From NCBI GenBank assembly GCA_029859185.1, contig JAOUDR010000149.1, positions 1-6,798 of the forward strand: a DNA stretch of 6,798 nt. The letters run 5' to 3'. A model generated the notes under the pieces. The model was not told the origin of the DNA. It did no database searches and saw nothing but the letters and a program-made list of their open reading frames with translations. Positions 1-5,879 of this stretch are shown in pieces. Origin of the DNA: Gemmatimonadota bacterium (GTDB lineage Bacteria; Gemmatimonadota; Gemmatimonadetes; Gemmatimonadales; GWC2-71-9). Position 1 is the first letter of the stretch, and the number at the start of each line of letters is the position of its first letter. Both the position numbers and the translations under genes were made by a program.

Positions 1-1220
1 TCTCCGGCACCAAGACCGTGAACGCGGTGAACGGGGTCGCCTCGTTCGCGAACCTCGTCGTGGACAAGCCGGGGCCCGGTTACACGCTCAAGGCCACCGC
101 AGCTGGCCTCACCGAGGCCTCGAGCAATGCCTTCCCGGTGAGCTTGACGGTGCAGTCCGTGCGGGCCGCGAAGATGGGCTATCACACGTGCGCAGTTGCC
201 GGCGGTGGGCCGTTCTGCTGGGGCGCCGGCTGGAACGGCCAGTTGGGCGATGGTTTGGGGACCTTCACCAGCGACAGCGTGGCGCGTCCGGTGAGCGGAG
301 GCCTCACGTTTACGCAAATCGTCGGGGGCGAGTCTCACAGCTGCGGTCTCACGGCTGCCGGCGCGGCCTATTGCTGGGGCTACAACGGGAACGGGCAGCT
401 CGGCGACAACTCCACGACGCAGAGTGATGCGCCGGTGGCCGTGGCCGGTGGGTTGACGTTCTCTTCGCTCAGTGCCGGGAGCGCACACACGTGCGGCTTG
501 GTCGGGACCACCGCCTACTGTTGGGGTTACGACGGCTACGGCCAGCTCGGCGACAACGCGGCTCTTGCCGACAGGTTGGTGCCGACCCTCGTGGCGGGCG
601 GGTTGAGTTGGGCGTCCGTGCGTCCGGGCGCGTACCACACGTGCGGGGTCACCACGGGGGGCGACGCGTATTGCTGGGGCGCCGACTTCAGCGGTCAGCT
701 CGGGAACGATTCGACGTTGGCCGACCAGCCCACTCCCGTGGTCGTCTATGGAGCGAAGACCTGGACGCAGGTGGACGGCGCGTACTACCACACGTGCGGT
801 GTGGACGCGAGTGGCGCCGGTTGGTGCTGGGGTCAGAACTACAACGGGCGGCTTGGCGCGGACACGCTCGCCGTCCCCGTCAACTCCTCTCAGCCCACCC
901 CGCGCGCGGTCTTCGGCGGGCTCACGTGGTCCACCATCCAGACCGGATGGGATTTCACATGCGGGCTGACCACCTCCGGGACCGCGTACTGCTGGGGCTA
1001 CAACGGCGATGGCAACCTCGGCGACGGGACGTTCGATCAAAGTCCCCTGCGCAAGGCCGTCAACGGAGGACTCACGTTCGCGACGCTCAGTGTTGGTGGA
1101 TACCACACGTGCGGGCGCGTCGGCGCCTCGGCCGTGTGGTGTTGGGGTGGCGGCTACGACGGTCAGCTCGGCAACGGGGAACGGTTCCGCAGGAACGAAC
1201 CGGTCCAGATCGTACAGTAA
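1..1220 (+). CDS. RCC1-repeat beta-propeller protein, 3' part (5' end outside window)
   Basis: The reading frame is open from the window edge (first full codon at 3) to TAA at 1218-1220, giving 405 visible residues. The GTG at 18 is internal, because the codons before it (SGTKT) align with the paralogue downstream. About the first 50 residues are the end of an Ig-like domain (VDKPGPGY motif). The rest is seven RCC1-type repeats of about 50 residues with the pattern H-T-C-G-(6-8 residues)-Y-C-W-G followed by GQLGD. Seven repeats match the blade number of the RCC1 propeller. The visible protein has exactly 14 cysteines, two per repeat, separated by 8 or 9 residues, which suggests one disulfide per blade and a location outside the cytoplasm. 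By analogy with the next gene it is probably an exported lipoprotein, but its signal peptide is not visible. The ligand or role is unknown; RCC1-like propellers usually bind proteins. It probably shares an operon with the gene that follows 72 bp on. Confidence 0.9.
   Translation, partial: SGTKTVNAVNGVASFANLVVDKPGPGYTLKATAAGLTEASSNAFPVSLTVQSVRAAKMGYHTCAVAGGGPFCWGAGWNGQLGDGLGTFTSDSVARPVSGGLTFTQIVGGESHSCGLTAAGAAYCWGYNGNGQLGDNSTTQSDAPVAVAGGLTFSSLSAGSAHTCGLVGTTAYCWGYDGYGQLGDNAALADRLVPTLVAGGLSWASVRPGAYHTCGVTTGGDAYCWGADFSGQLGNDSTLADQPTPVVVYGAKTWTQVDGAYYHTCGVDASGAGWCWGQNYNGRLGADTLAVPVNSSQPTPRAVFGGLTWSTIQTGWDFTCGLTTSGTAYCWGYNGDGNLGDGTFDQSPLRKAVNGGLTFATLSVGGYHTCGRVGASAVWCWGGGYDGQLGNGERFRRNEPVQIVQ
538..627 (+). 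repeat. 90-bp tract identical to 3199-3288
   Basis: Every base of 538-627 matches 3199-3288. The tract runs from the end of repeat 3 (after its CWG motif) into the start of repeat 4. Both edges are defined by mismatches, at 537/3198 and 628/3289. The flanks are clearly diverged, so this tract was probably homogenised more recently than the rest of the duplication. Confidence 0.85.
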
Positions 1221-1225
1221 CGCGT

Positions 1226-1287
1226 GGAGATACACACGATGGGAACCGTGAGCACTCGCAAGCGCTCGACGCTCGGTATCCGGGAGG
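1226..1287 (+). promoter_or_regulatory. Two competing Shine-Dalgarno sites for the second RCC1 gene
   Basis: GGAGA at 1226-1230 lies 8 nt before ATG 1239, and GGGAGG at 1282-1287 lies 5 nt before ATG 1293, in the same frame. Both are good by sequence and spacing. The second has the longer match to the anti-SD and yields the more typical lipoprotein signal, so it was preferred. No clear sigma70-type promoter was seen in the 72-bp gap after the upstream stop, which suggests co-transcription of the two paralogues. Confidence 0.6.
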
Positions 1288-1292
1288 CTTTG

Positions 1293-3881
1293 ATGACAGG
1301 CAGGTCTGCGTGGGTCCGGCTGGGTTCAATCGCCCTGATGGCGGGGTTCGTGGCGGCGGCATGCACGGACTCGCCCACGGGCGTCGATACCCAGGTCAGC
1401 GTCACGATCACGCCCGCAACGTCGACGCTTGCCTCCATCGGTGAGCAGATCCAGCTCGCCGCCAAGGTGGATGTCTCGGGTGGCATGCAACCCTCGGTGG
1501 TGTGGATCACACGCGATGTAGACGTGGCCGGTGTCGGTGACGACGGCCGCGTGCGTGCGGTCGGCAACGGCCAGACCTGGATCGTCGCCGTTGCCGAGGC
1601 GGGCGGCATGAAGGGAAGTGACAGCGCCCAAATCGTCGTGGCCCAGGTGCCGGTGACGCTTCGGGTCGAGAAGACGCTAGATACGCTCACGTGGCTCGGG
1701 GCGACCACGCGGCTCACGGCCGTGGCGATGGATGCGCTCGGCAACGAGGTCGCCGACGCCCGACCGGACTGGTCGTCGTCGGATGCGACCTTGGCGAGCG
1801 TCGACAGTCTCGGCGTCGTGACGGCGCGCGCGAACGGCCAGGCCAGCATTTCGGCGTCGATCGGTGACGCCGTGGCGTTCGTGAGCCTCGCGGTGGCCCA
1901 GCAGGTGGCGGATGTGACCGTGACACCCGGGGCGGTTGCCATCAGTGTCGGCGCGACCCAGCAGTTCAGCGCCGAGGCCCGGGACGCGGGCGGCACGCTG
2001 GTGTCCAACGTGAACTTCCTTTGGGTGTCGGCCAACGCCAACGTGGCGGTGGTGGACACGACCGGCCTCGCGACTGGGACCGGTGTTGGAGCGGTGACGA
2101 TCACCGCCGTGGGACGCGGGGAGCCCGGCAATGCGGTCCTCACCGTCGGCTCGACGCCCGCGACGCCGACTCAGGTGGCGTTCTCGGTGCAACCCTCCGC
2201 GTCCACCGCCGGCCAGGCCCTGTCACCCGCCATCGAAGTCGAGGTCCGTGACGCGTCCGGCAATCGCGTCCCCACCGCCCGCAACGCCGTGACGTTGGCG
2301 ATCAGCACGAACCCCGGTAGCGGCACCCTTTCCGGCACCAAGACGGTGACGGCCGTGAACGGCATCGCGAGCTTCAGCGGCCTGTGGATCGACAAGGCGG
2401 CGCCGGGCTATACGCTCTCCGCGACGGCCAGCGGTCTCTCGACTGGGACCAGCAGCAGCTTCACGGTCAACCCCGGCGCGCCGACCAAACTGGCATTCGG
2501 CACCCAGCCGGGGAACGTCCAGGGCTACGTACCATTTGCCCCGACGGTCACGGCGACGATTGCCGACGCCTTCGGGAACACGGTCACCGCGGCGACCAAC
2601 GCCGTCACCGTGGACTTCGGCGTCAACGTCTGGAAGTCGGTGTTCTCCAGTGGTTCGATGCTGTTTGGGACGAAGACGGTGAACGCCGTGAGCGGTGTCG
2701 CCACGTTCCCGAACCTGCGAGTAGACAAGCCCGGCCCGGGATACGCGCTCTCCGCTTCGGCGGCGGGGCTGACCCCGGGGTCGAGCAACCCGTTTGCGGT
2801 GAATCTCACCGTGCAGCAGGTGCGTGCCGCGAAGATGGGCTCGCACACGTGTGCCGTGACGTCCGGCGGCCCCTACTGCTGGGGCTCCGGGAGTAGTGGT
2901 CAATTGGGTGACTCGACGGGCACGTTCCCGCAGGACAGCGTGCCAGGGGTGGTACGCCGCGGGCTGACGTTCACGCAGATCGCCGCGGGCGGGAACCACT
3001 CCTGCGGGCTCACCGCCGCCGGGGTCGCCTACTGCTGGGGCAACAATGGGAACGGTCAATTGGGCAACAACACCACGACCCGCACGGACAGCCCCGTGCC
3101 GGTGTCCGGTGGCCTGACATTCTCATCCCTCAGCGCAGGCATCGCGCACACCTGCGGCCTGGTCGGGACCATCGCCTATTGTTGGGGCTACGACGGCAAC
3201 GGCCAGCTCGGCGACAACGCGGCTCTTGCCGACAGGTTGGTGCCGACCCTCGTGGCGGGCGGGTTGAGTTGGGCGTCCGTGCGTCCGGCCGGGTACCACA
3301 CGTGCGGGGTCACGACTGGGGGCGACGCGTACTGCTGGGGCGCCGACTTCTACGGTCAGCTCGGCAACGATTCGACGTTGGCCGACCAGCCCACACCCGT
3401 CGTCGTGTATGGTGCGAAGACGTGGACGCAGGTGGATGGCGGGTACTACCACACGTGCGGCGTGGACGCGAGTGGTGCCGGGTGGTGTTGGGGACGGAAC
3501 TTCGACGGCCGACTCGGCGCGGACACCGTGGCCGTGCCGCGAAACTCATCGCAGCCGACGCCGCGTGCGGTCTTTGGCGGACTCACATGGTCGACGATTC
3601 AGGTCGGATGGTTCGGATCCTGCGGCCTGACGAGTGTGGGAAGCGCCTACTGCTGGGGCTACAACTACGACGGCCAGCTCGGGAGCGGGGCGTTCGACGC
3701 TGGATTCCCGCTCCGGGTGGCGGTCAGCGGCGGCCTCACGTTCTCGTCCCTCAGCGTCGGCGGCGACCACACGTGCGGGCGGGTCGGCACCGCGGTTTGG
3801 TGCTGGGGCGCCGGCTACAATGGCCAGCTTGGCAATGGCTCGAGCGCACGACAGAACACACCGGTGCAGATCGTGCAATGA
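1293..3881 (+). CDS. Lipoprotein with five Ig-like domains and a seven-repeat RCC1 propeller
   Basis: The product has 862 residues from ATG 1293, chosen because GGGAGG (1282-1287) sits 5 nt upstream and the result is a compact signal peptide: Arg-containing n-region, hydrophobic GSIALMAGFV, then VAAA-C with Cys24 as lipidation site. ATG 1239 (GGAGA at 1226-1230) is a credible alternative adding 18 residues. Approximate domains: Big_2-like Ig folds at 35-117, 120-203 and 206-286; two related Ig/filamin-like domains at 292-394 and 396-507, each with a GTKTV..AV.G.A.F core and PGY; seven RCC1 repeats at 508-862. Every repeat has a Cys pair ending in CWG; the only other cysteine is Cys24. The C-terminal TPVQIV strand resembles the strand that ends each repeat and may close the propeller on blade 1. 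The likely location is the cell envelope, facing outward, with the Ig domains as a stalk and the propeller as a binding head; that role is inferred. A closely related paralogue lies directly upstream. Confidence 0.92.
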   Translation: MTGRSAWVRLGSIALMAGFVAAACTDSPTGVDTQVSVTITPATSTLASIGEQIQLAAKVDVSGGMQPSVVWITRDVDVAGVGDDGRVRAVGNGQTWIVAVAEAGGMKGSDSAQIVVAQVPVTLRVEKTLDTLTWLGATTRLTAVAMDALGNEVADARPDWSSSDATLASVDSLGVVTARANGQASISASIGDAVAFVSLAVAQQVADVTVTPGAVAISVGATQQFSAEARDAGGTLVSNVNFLWVSANANVAVVDTTGLATGTGVGAVTITAVGRGEPGNAVLTVGSTPATPTQVAFSVQPSASTAGQALSPAIEVEVRDASGNRVPTARNAVTLAISTNPGSGTLSGTKTVTAVNGIASFSGLWIDKAAPGYTLSATASGLSTGTSSSFTVNPGAPTKLAFGTQPGNVQGYVPFAPTVTATIADAFGNTVTAATNAVTVDFGVNVWKSVFSSGSMLFGTKTVNAVSGVATFPNLRVDKPGPGYALSASAAGLTPGSSNPFAVNLTVQQVRAAKMGSHTCAVTSGGPYCWGSGSSGQLGDSTGTFPQDSVPGVVRRGLTFTQIAAGGNHSCGLTAAGVAYCWGNNGNGQLGNNTTTRTDSPVPVSGGLTFSSLSAGIAHTCGLVGTIAYCWGYDGNGQLGDNAALADRLVPTLVAGGLSWASVRPAGYHTCGVTTGGDAYCWGADFYGQLGNDSTLADQPTPVVVYGAKTWTQVDGGYYHTCGVDASGAGWCWGRNFDGRLGADTVAVPRNSSQPTPRAVFGGLTWSTIQVGWFGSCGLTSVGSAYCWGYNYDGQLGSGAFDAGFPLRVAVSGGLTFSSLSVGGDHTCGRVGTAVWCWGAGYNGQLGNGSSARQNTPVQIVQ
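2664..3881 (+). repeat. Tandem duplicate of the segment 3-1220
   Basis: This segment aligns with 3-1220 at a constant offset of 2661 bp, which is also the distance between the two stop codons. Two compensating one-codon indels occur near the end, in repeats 6 and 7. Both copies encode the end of an Ig-like domain and seven RCC1 repeats. Hand counts give about 82% identity over 447-537, 100% over the next 90 bp and about 90% over 628-833. Many differences are synonymous third-base changes. It is a coding duplication, not a mobile element. Confidence 0.9.
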
Positions 3882-3889
3882 TCGTGTAG

Positions 3890-3944
3890 ACGAACCTCCC
3901 GGTTCGTGGAGCGGGTGGCTCGAGTGACTCGACGCCACCCGCTC
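3890..3944 (+). terminator. Tandem hairpins after the RCC1 gene, probable terminator
   Basis: Beginning 9 nt after the stop there is a 7-bp stem, ACGAACC (3890-3896) with GGTTCGT (3901-3907), around a TCCC loop. It is followed immediately by a long hairpin: GAGCGGGTGGC (3909-3919) pairs with GCCACCCGCTC (3934-3944), and TCGAG (3920-3924) pairs with CTCGA (3928-3932) across a 3-nt loop with one bulged C (3933). No T-run follows, so this is not a textbook intrinsic terminator. It may end transcription in a T-tract-independent way or protect the mRNA 3' end. Confidence 0.6.
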
Positions 3945-4044
3945 TCGTGCCCGGGCCACGGACAGCAGTCCTCGCTCATACCGCGTGCGCTTCCCCGACT
4001 GGCCAATGCATGCATCCATGCAGTGTCACCCTCAGCGGCTGCGC

Positions 4045-4072
4045 TTGACTCCACCTGTTTCCCGTGCATCAT
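4045..4072 (+). promoter_or_regulatory. Candidate promoter of the kinase gene
   Basis: TTGACT (4045-4050) matches the sigma70 -35 consensus at 5 of 6 bases. CATCAT (4067-4072), 16 bp later, matches TATAAT at 4 of 6. Transcription would begin about 7 bp after the -10 box, at or next to ATG 4080, which would make the mRNA leaderless. This agrees with the lack of a purine-rich ribosome binding site. The -10 match is weak. The rest of the 198-bp gap (3882-4079) holds the two hairpins and a 10-bp palindrome at 4006-4015. Confidence 0.35.
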
Positions 4073-4079
4073 CCCTCGG

Positions 4080-5075
4080 ATGACCGGCGGTGATGTGGCC
4101 TGTACCCAGTGTGGCACCTCCATCCCCGCGGACGCGAAGTTCTGCCATCGCTGTGGGGCCCCACAGGTGGCGGACACCCGCCCGGAGGTGGAGCGCCTGC
4201 GTGACGCCCTGGGCGACGACTTCTCGGTCATGGGCGAGCTGGGTCGGGGGGGCTTTGCGGTCGTCTACTTGGTGGAGGATCGCAAGAACCGCCGCCACCT
4301 GGCCGTAAAGGTGCTGCGGCGGGAGCTACTGTTCTCCCAGGTCCTGGTCGAGCGGTTCCGGCGCGAGATCCGGCTCGCCTCCAGGCTCGACCACCCGAAC
4401 ATTCTGCCCGTCTTGTTCGCCAGCGAAGCCGCGGACTTCGCCTACTACGCGATGCCGCGAGTCAAGGGAAAGACGCTCAAGGAGATCCTCAAGGCCCAGG
4501 GCCGGATGCCGGTTCCGGAGGCCGTGACCCTGCTGCGGGACCTGGCCTCAGCCCTGGCCCACGCGCACGAGCGCGGGGTGGCCCACCGCGACATCAAACC
4601 GTCCAATGTCATGATGGCCGGTGGGAAGCCGTTGATCCTGGATTTCGGGCTGGCCCGCGCGCTGGCGGCCGAGGGCAGCACGCTCACCGTCTCCGGCGAG
4701 ATCATCGGGTCGCCGCAATACCTCTCGCCCGAGCAGGCCGTGGGCGAGCGCCACCTGGACCACCGCTGCGACATCTACAACTGGGGTCTGGTGGGGTTCG
4801 AGATGTTCGCGGGGAAGCCGGCGTTCGACGGCGCCTCGGTCCAGGAGGTGCTGTACAAGCAGATGGCAGAGGACCCCCCCAACCTCAGGACGGAGCGGTC
4901 AGACGTGCCCGAGGGCGTCGTGAAGGTCCTCGAGCGGGCCCTCGTCAAGGACCGTGAACAGCGGTGGCAGCACATGGCAGAAGCGCTGGCGGCACTCGAT
5001 GCTCAGCTTCCCGCCGCCCACCTGCGGCGGGTCGATCGGACGGGCCGCGTCCGGCCTGAGAAACCGCTCCCCTGA
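4080..5075 (+). CDS. Soluble Ser/Thr protein kinase with N-terminal zinc ribbon
   Basis: The product has 331 residues and is a PknB-like Hanks-type kinase that would phosphorylate Ser/Thr on unidentified partners. The zinc ribbon is at residues 8-25 (CTQC then CHRC). The kinase domain runs from about 48 to 310: glycine loop GRGGFAVV at 55-62, ATP-binding Lys77 (AVKVL), helix-C Glu96, HRD at 169-171 with Lys173 and Asn176, DFG at 188-190, SPE (the APE equivalent) at 216-218, Asp231 of the D-x4-G motif, and Arg295. All catalytic residues are present, so it should be active. Activation-loop residues Thr201, Thr203 and Ser205 are likely autophosphorylation sites. There is no membrane helix, PASTA or TPR region, and the protein ends about 20 residues after the kinase fold, so it is probably cytosolic. 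The frame stays open upstream to 3906, but that part crosses the hairpins and has no kinase-family resemblance; ATG 4080 directly precedes the zinc ribbon. No Shine-Dalgarno is visible. It converges with rpmA. Confidence 0.93.
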   Translation: MTGGDVACTQCGTSIPADAKFCHRCGAPQVADTRPEVERLRDALGDDFSVMGELGRGGFAVVYLVEDRKNRRHLAVKVLRRELLFSQVLVERFRREIRLASRLDHPNILPVLFASEAADFAYYAMPRVKGKTLKEILKAQGRMPVPEAVTLLRDLASALAHAHERGVAHRDIKPSNVMMAGGKPLILDFGLARALAAEGSTLTVSGEIIGSPQYLSPEQAVGERHLDHRCDIYNWGLVGFEMFAGKPAFDGASVQEVLYKQMAEDPPNLRTERSDVPEGVVKVLERALVKDREQRWQHMAEALAALDAQLPAAHLRRVDRTGRVRPEKPLP

Positions 5076-5107
5076 CACCGGCTTCCCGCCCAAGCACGAG
5101 CCTGATG

Positions 5108-5136
5108 CAAAACGGGGCGACCGATTGGCCGCCCCG
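5108..5136 (-). terminator. Intrinsic terminator of the rplU-rpmA transcript
   Basis: Read on the minus strand, CGGGGCG (5136-5130) pairs with CGCCCCG (5119-5113). Two further GG/CC pairs lie beyond one mismatch, around a 4-nt loop. TTTTG follows directly (complement of 5108-5112). A GC-rich stem plus T-run 27 bp beyond the rpmA stop is a typical Rho-independent terminator. On the plus strand no T-run follows, so it would not clearly stop the converging kinase transcript. The remaining 5076-5162 gap shows nothing else convincing. Confidence 0.8.
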
Positions 5137-5162
5137 ACTGTCGCCCCACGTCCCATGCGGGG

Positions 5163-5429
5163 TTAGGACGCTGCGGCCGCCGGATACACGCTGACGAACG
5201 ACCGGTTCTGGCGCCGGCGCTCGAACTTCACGTGTCCATCCACCAGGGCGAACAGCGTGAAGTCGTTGCCCAGACGCACGTTCTTGCCCGGATGGAACTT
5301 CGTGCCGCGCTGCCGAACGATGATATTGCCGGCCCGCGCAAACTCGCCGCCGAACTTCTTGACGCCGAGATACTGCGGGTTGGAGTCACGCCCGTTCCGG
5401 CTGGAGCCAACACCCTTCTTATGCGCCAT
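5163..5429 (-). CDS. rpmA: 50S ribosomal protein L27
   Basis: The product has 88 residues, close to the 85 of E. coli L27. The N-terminus MAHKKGVGSSRNGRDS is the family signature; this tail reaches into the ribosomal peptidyl-transferase centre. The core GVKKFGGE, then NIIVRQRGTKFHPG and TLFALVDGHVKFE, is also diagnostic. It starts directly at MAHKK, without the cleavable N-terminal extension known from Firmicutes L27. The start ATG (5429) lies 3 bp after the rplU stop, so translation is probably coupled. A GAAGG (5445-5441) inside the end of rplU may help, though it is 11 nt away. The C-terminus ends in a short Ala-rich tail (PAAAAS). It is the last gene of the cluster, before a strong terminator. 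Confidence 0.98.
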   Translation of the reverse strand: MAHKKGVGSSRNGRDSNPQYLGVKKFGGEFARAGNIIVRQRGTKFHPGKNVRLGNDFTLFALVDGHVKFERRRQNRSFVSVYPAAAAS

Positions 5430-5432
5430 GGG

Positions 5433-5750
5433 TCACCCGACCTTCACACCCGTGATCTTCACTTCCGTGTACTGCTGCCGGTGCCCGGTCTTCTTGCGAA
5501 CGTTCTTGCGCCGCTTGAAACGCCACACGAAGATCTTGTCACCCTTCACATGACCGAGGATCTCGGCCTTCACCGCCGCCCCTTTGACCATGGGCGTGCC
5601 GGTCACGACCTTGTCGTCGGCACTCGTCAGCAGGACCTCGCTGAACGTCACCTTCGCGCCCGGTTTCCCGTCCATGAGCGGCACCCGGACCGTCTGGCCC
5701 TCGGTGGCGCGGATCTGCTGGCCGGCGGCGCGGAAAATTGCGTATGACAT
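5433..5750 (-). CDS. rplU: 50S ribosomal protein L21
   Basis: The product has 105 residues, the usual L21 size (E. coli 103). Family landmarks: YAIFRAAGQQIRATEGQ at the N-terminus, VTFSEVLL, VKAEILGHVKGDKI, the basic FKRRKNVRKKTGHRQ segment that contacts 23S rRNA, and the ending TEVKITGV. The GQQ replaces the more usual GKQ. The start was taken as ATG 5750 (MSYAIF); an in-frame ATG at 5756 would add Met-Ser and cannot be excluded. There is no strong Shine-Dalgarno; GGTAAG about 11 nt upstream of ATG 5750 is weak. A candidate promoter sits immediately upstream. The order RNase E/G, rplU, rpmA is common in bacteria and supports the call. Confidence 0.98.
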   Translation of the reverse strand: MSYAIFRAAGQQIRATEGQTVRVPLMDGKPGAKVTFSEVLLTSADDKVVTGTPMVKGAAVKAEILGHVKGDKIFVWRFKRRKNVRKKTGHRQQYTEVKITGVKVG

Positions 5751-5758
5751 AGACATTA

Positions 5759-5788
5759 ATCTTACCGAGTATCCTGGCCAGGCGTCAA
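5759..5788 (-). promoter_or_regulatory. Candidate promoter of rplU-rpmA
   Basis: On the minus strand, TTGACG (5788-5783) matches the -35 consensus at 5 of 6 bases, and TAAGAT (5764-5759), after an 18-bp spacer, matches the -10 consensus at 4 of 6. The predicted start would be near 5753-5751, next to or just before the rplU ATG, giving a leader of a few bases at most. A shifted -10 such as GATACT (5773-5768) would allow a leader of roughly 10 nt but has no good -35. Confidence 0.5.
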
Positions 5789-5803
5789 GCCCATGCCGCC
5801 ACA

Positions 5804-5878
5804 GCCGATAGCCGACTGGGCGGTCGCATGGGAGTCGGGGGCTCGCCGGCCCCGGAACCGTCGGCAATCGGCCATCGG
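5804..5878. repeat. GCCGATN heptamer repeats forming a large inverted repeat
   Basis: In the 129-bp gap between the RNase E/G gene and rplU, 5804-5816 (GCCGATAGCCGAC) pairs with 5860-5872 (GTCGGCAATCGGC) at 12 of 13 positions. Inside the 43-nt loop, CGGGG (5836-5840) can pair with CCCCG (5850-5854). The right arm is itself built of heptamers, on the minus strand GCCGATG, GCCGATT, GCCGACG (5878-5858). It could act as a weak terminator for the RNase E/G transcript or be a small intergenic repeat element. No T-run follows on either strand. Confidence 0.5.
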
Positions 5879-5879
5879 C

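Noticed and set aside
491..1444. Open frame of 317 codons on the plus strand overlapping both RCC1 genes
   Set aside because: It is a frame-shifted shadow with very Arg-rich, low-complexity composition, and the same shadow recurs at the paralogous position (3179-3889).
1163..2143. Long open frame of 326 codons on the minus strand
   Set aside because: It lies opposite the Ig-like part of the lipoprotein gene, spans the gap between two plus-strand genes, is rich in Ser/Thr/Pro/Arg as expected of a high-GC antisense shadow, and resembles no family I know.
1..3881. Mobile element or CRISPR as a source of the repeated sequence
   Set aside because: The repeats are coding, in frame and degenerate at silent sites. 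No transposase, terminal inverted repeats or regular spacers are present.
4006..4015. Perfect palindrome ATGCATGCAT, followed by a further CCATGCA
   Set aside because: It could be an operator upstream of the kinase promoter, but it is a single short site and part of simple ATGC repetition; there is nothing to tie it to a regulator.
3906..4079. 58-codon N-terminal extension of the kinase frame
   Set aside because: It would start within the hairpin region after the RCC1 gene, has no ribosome binding site at 3906 and no family resemblance; the zinc ribbon begins right after ATG 4080.
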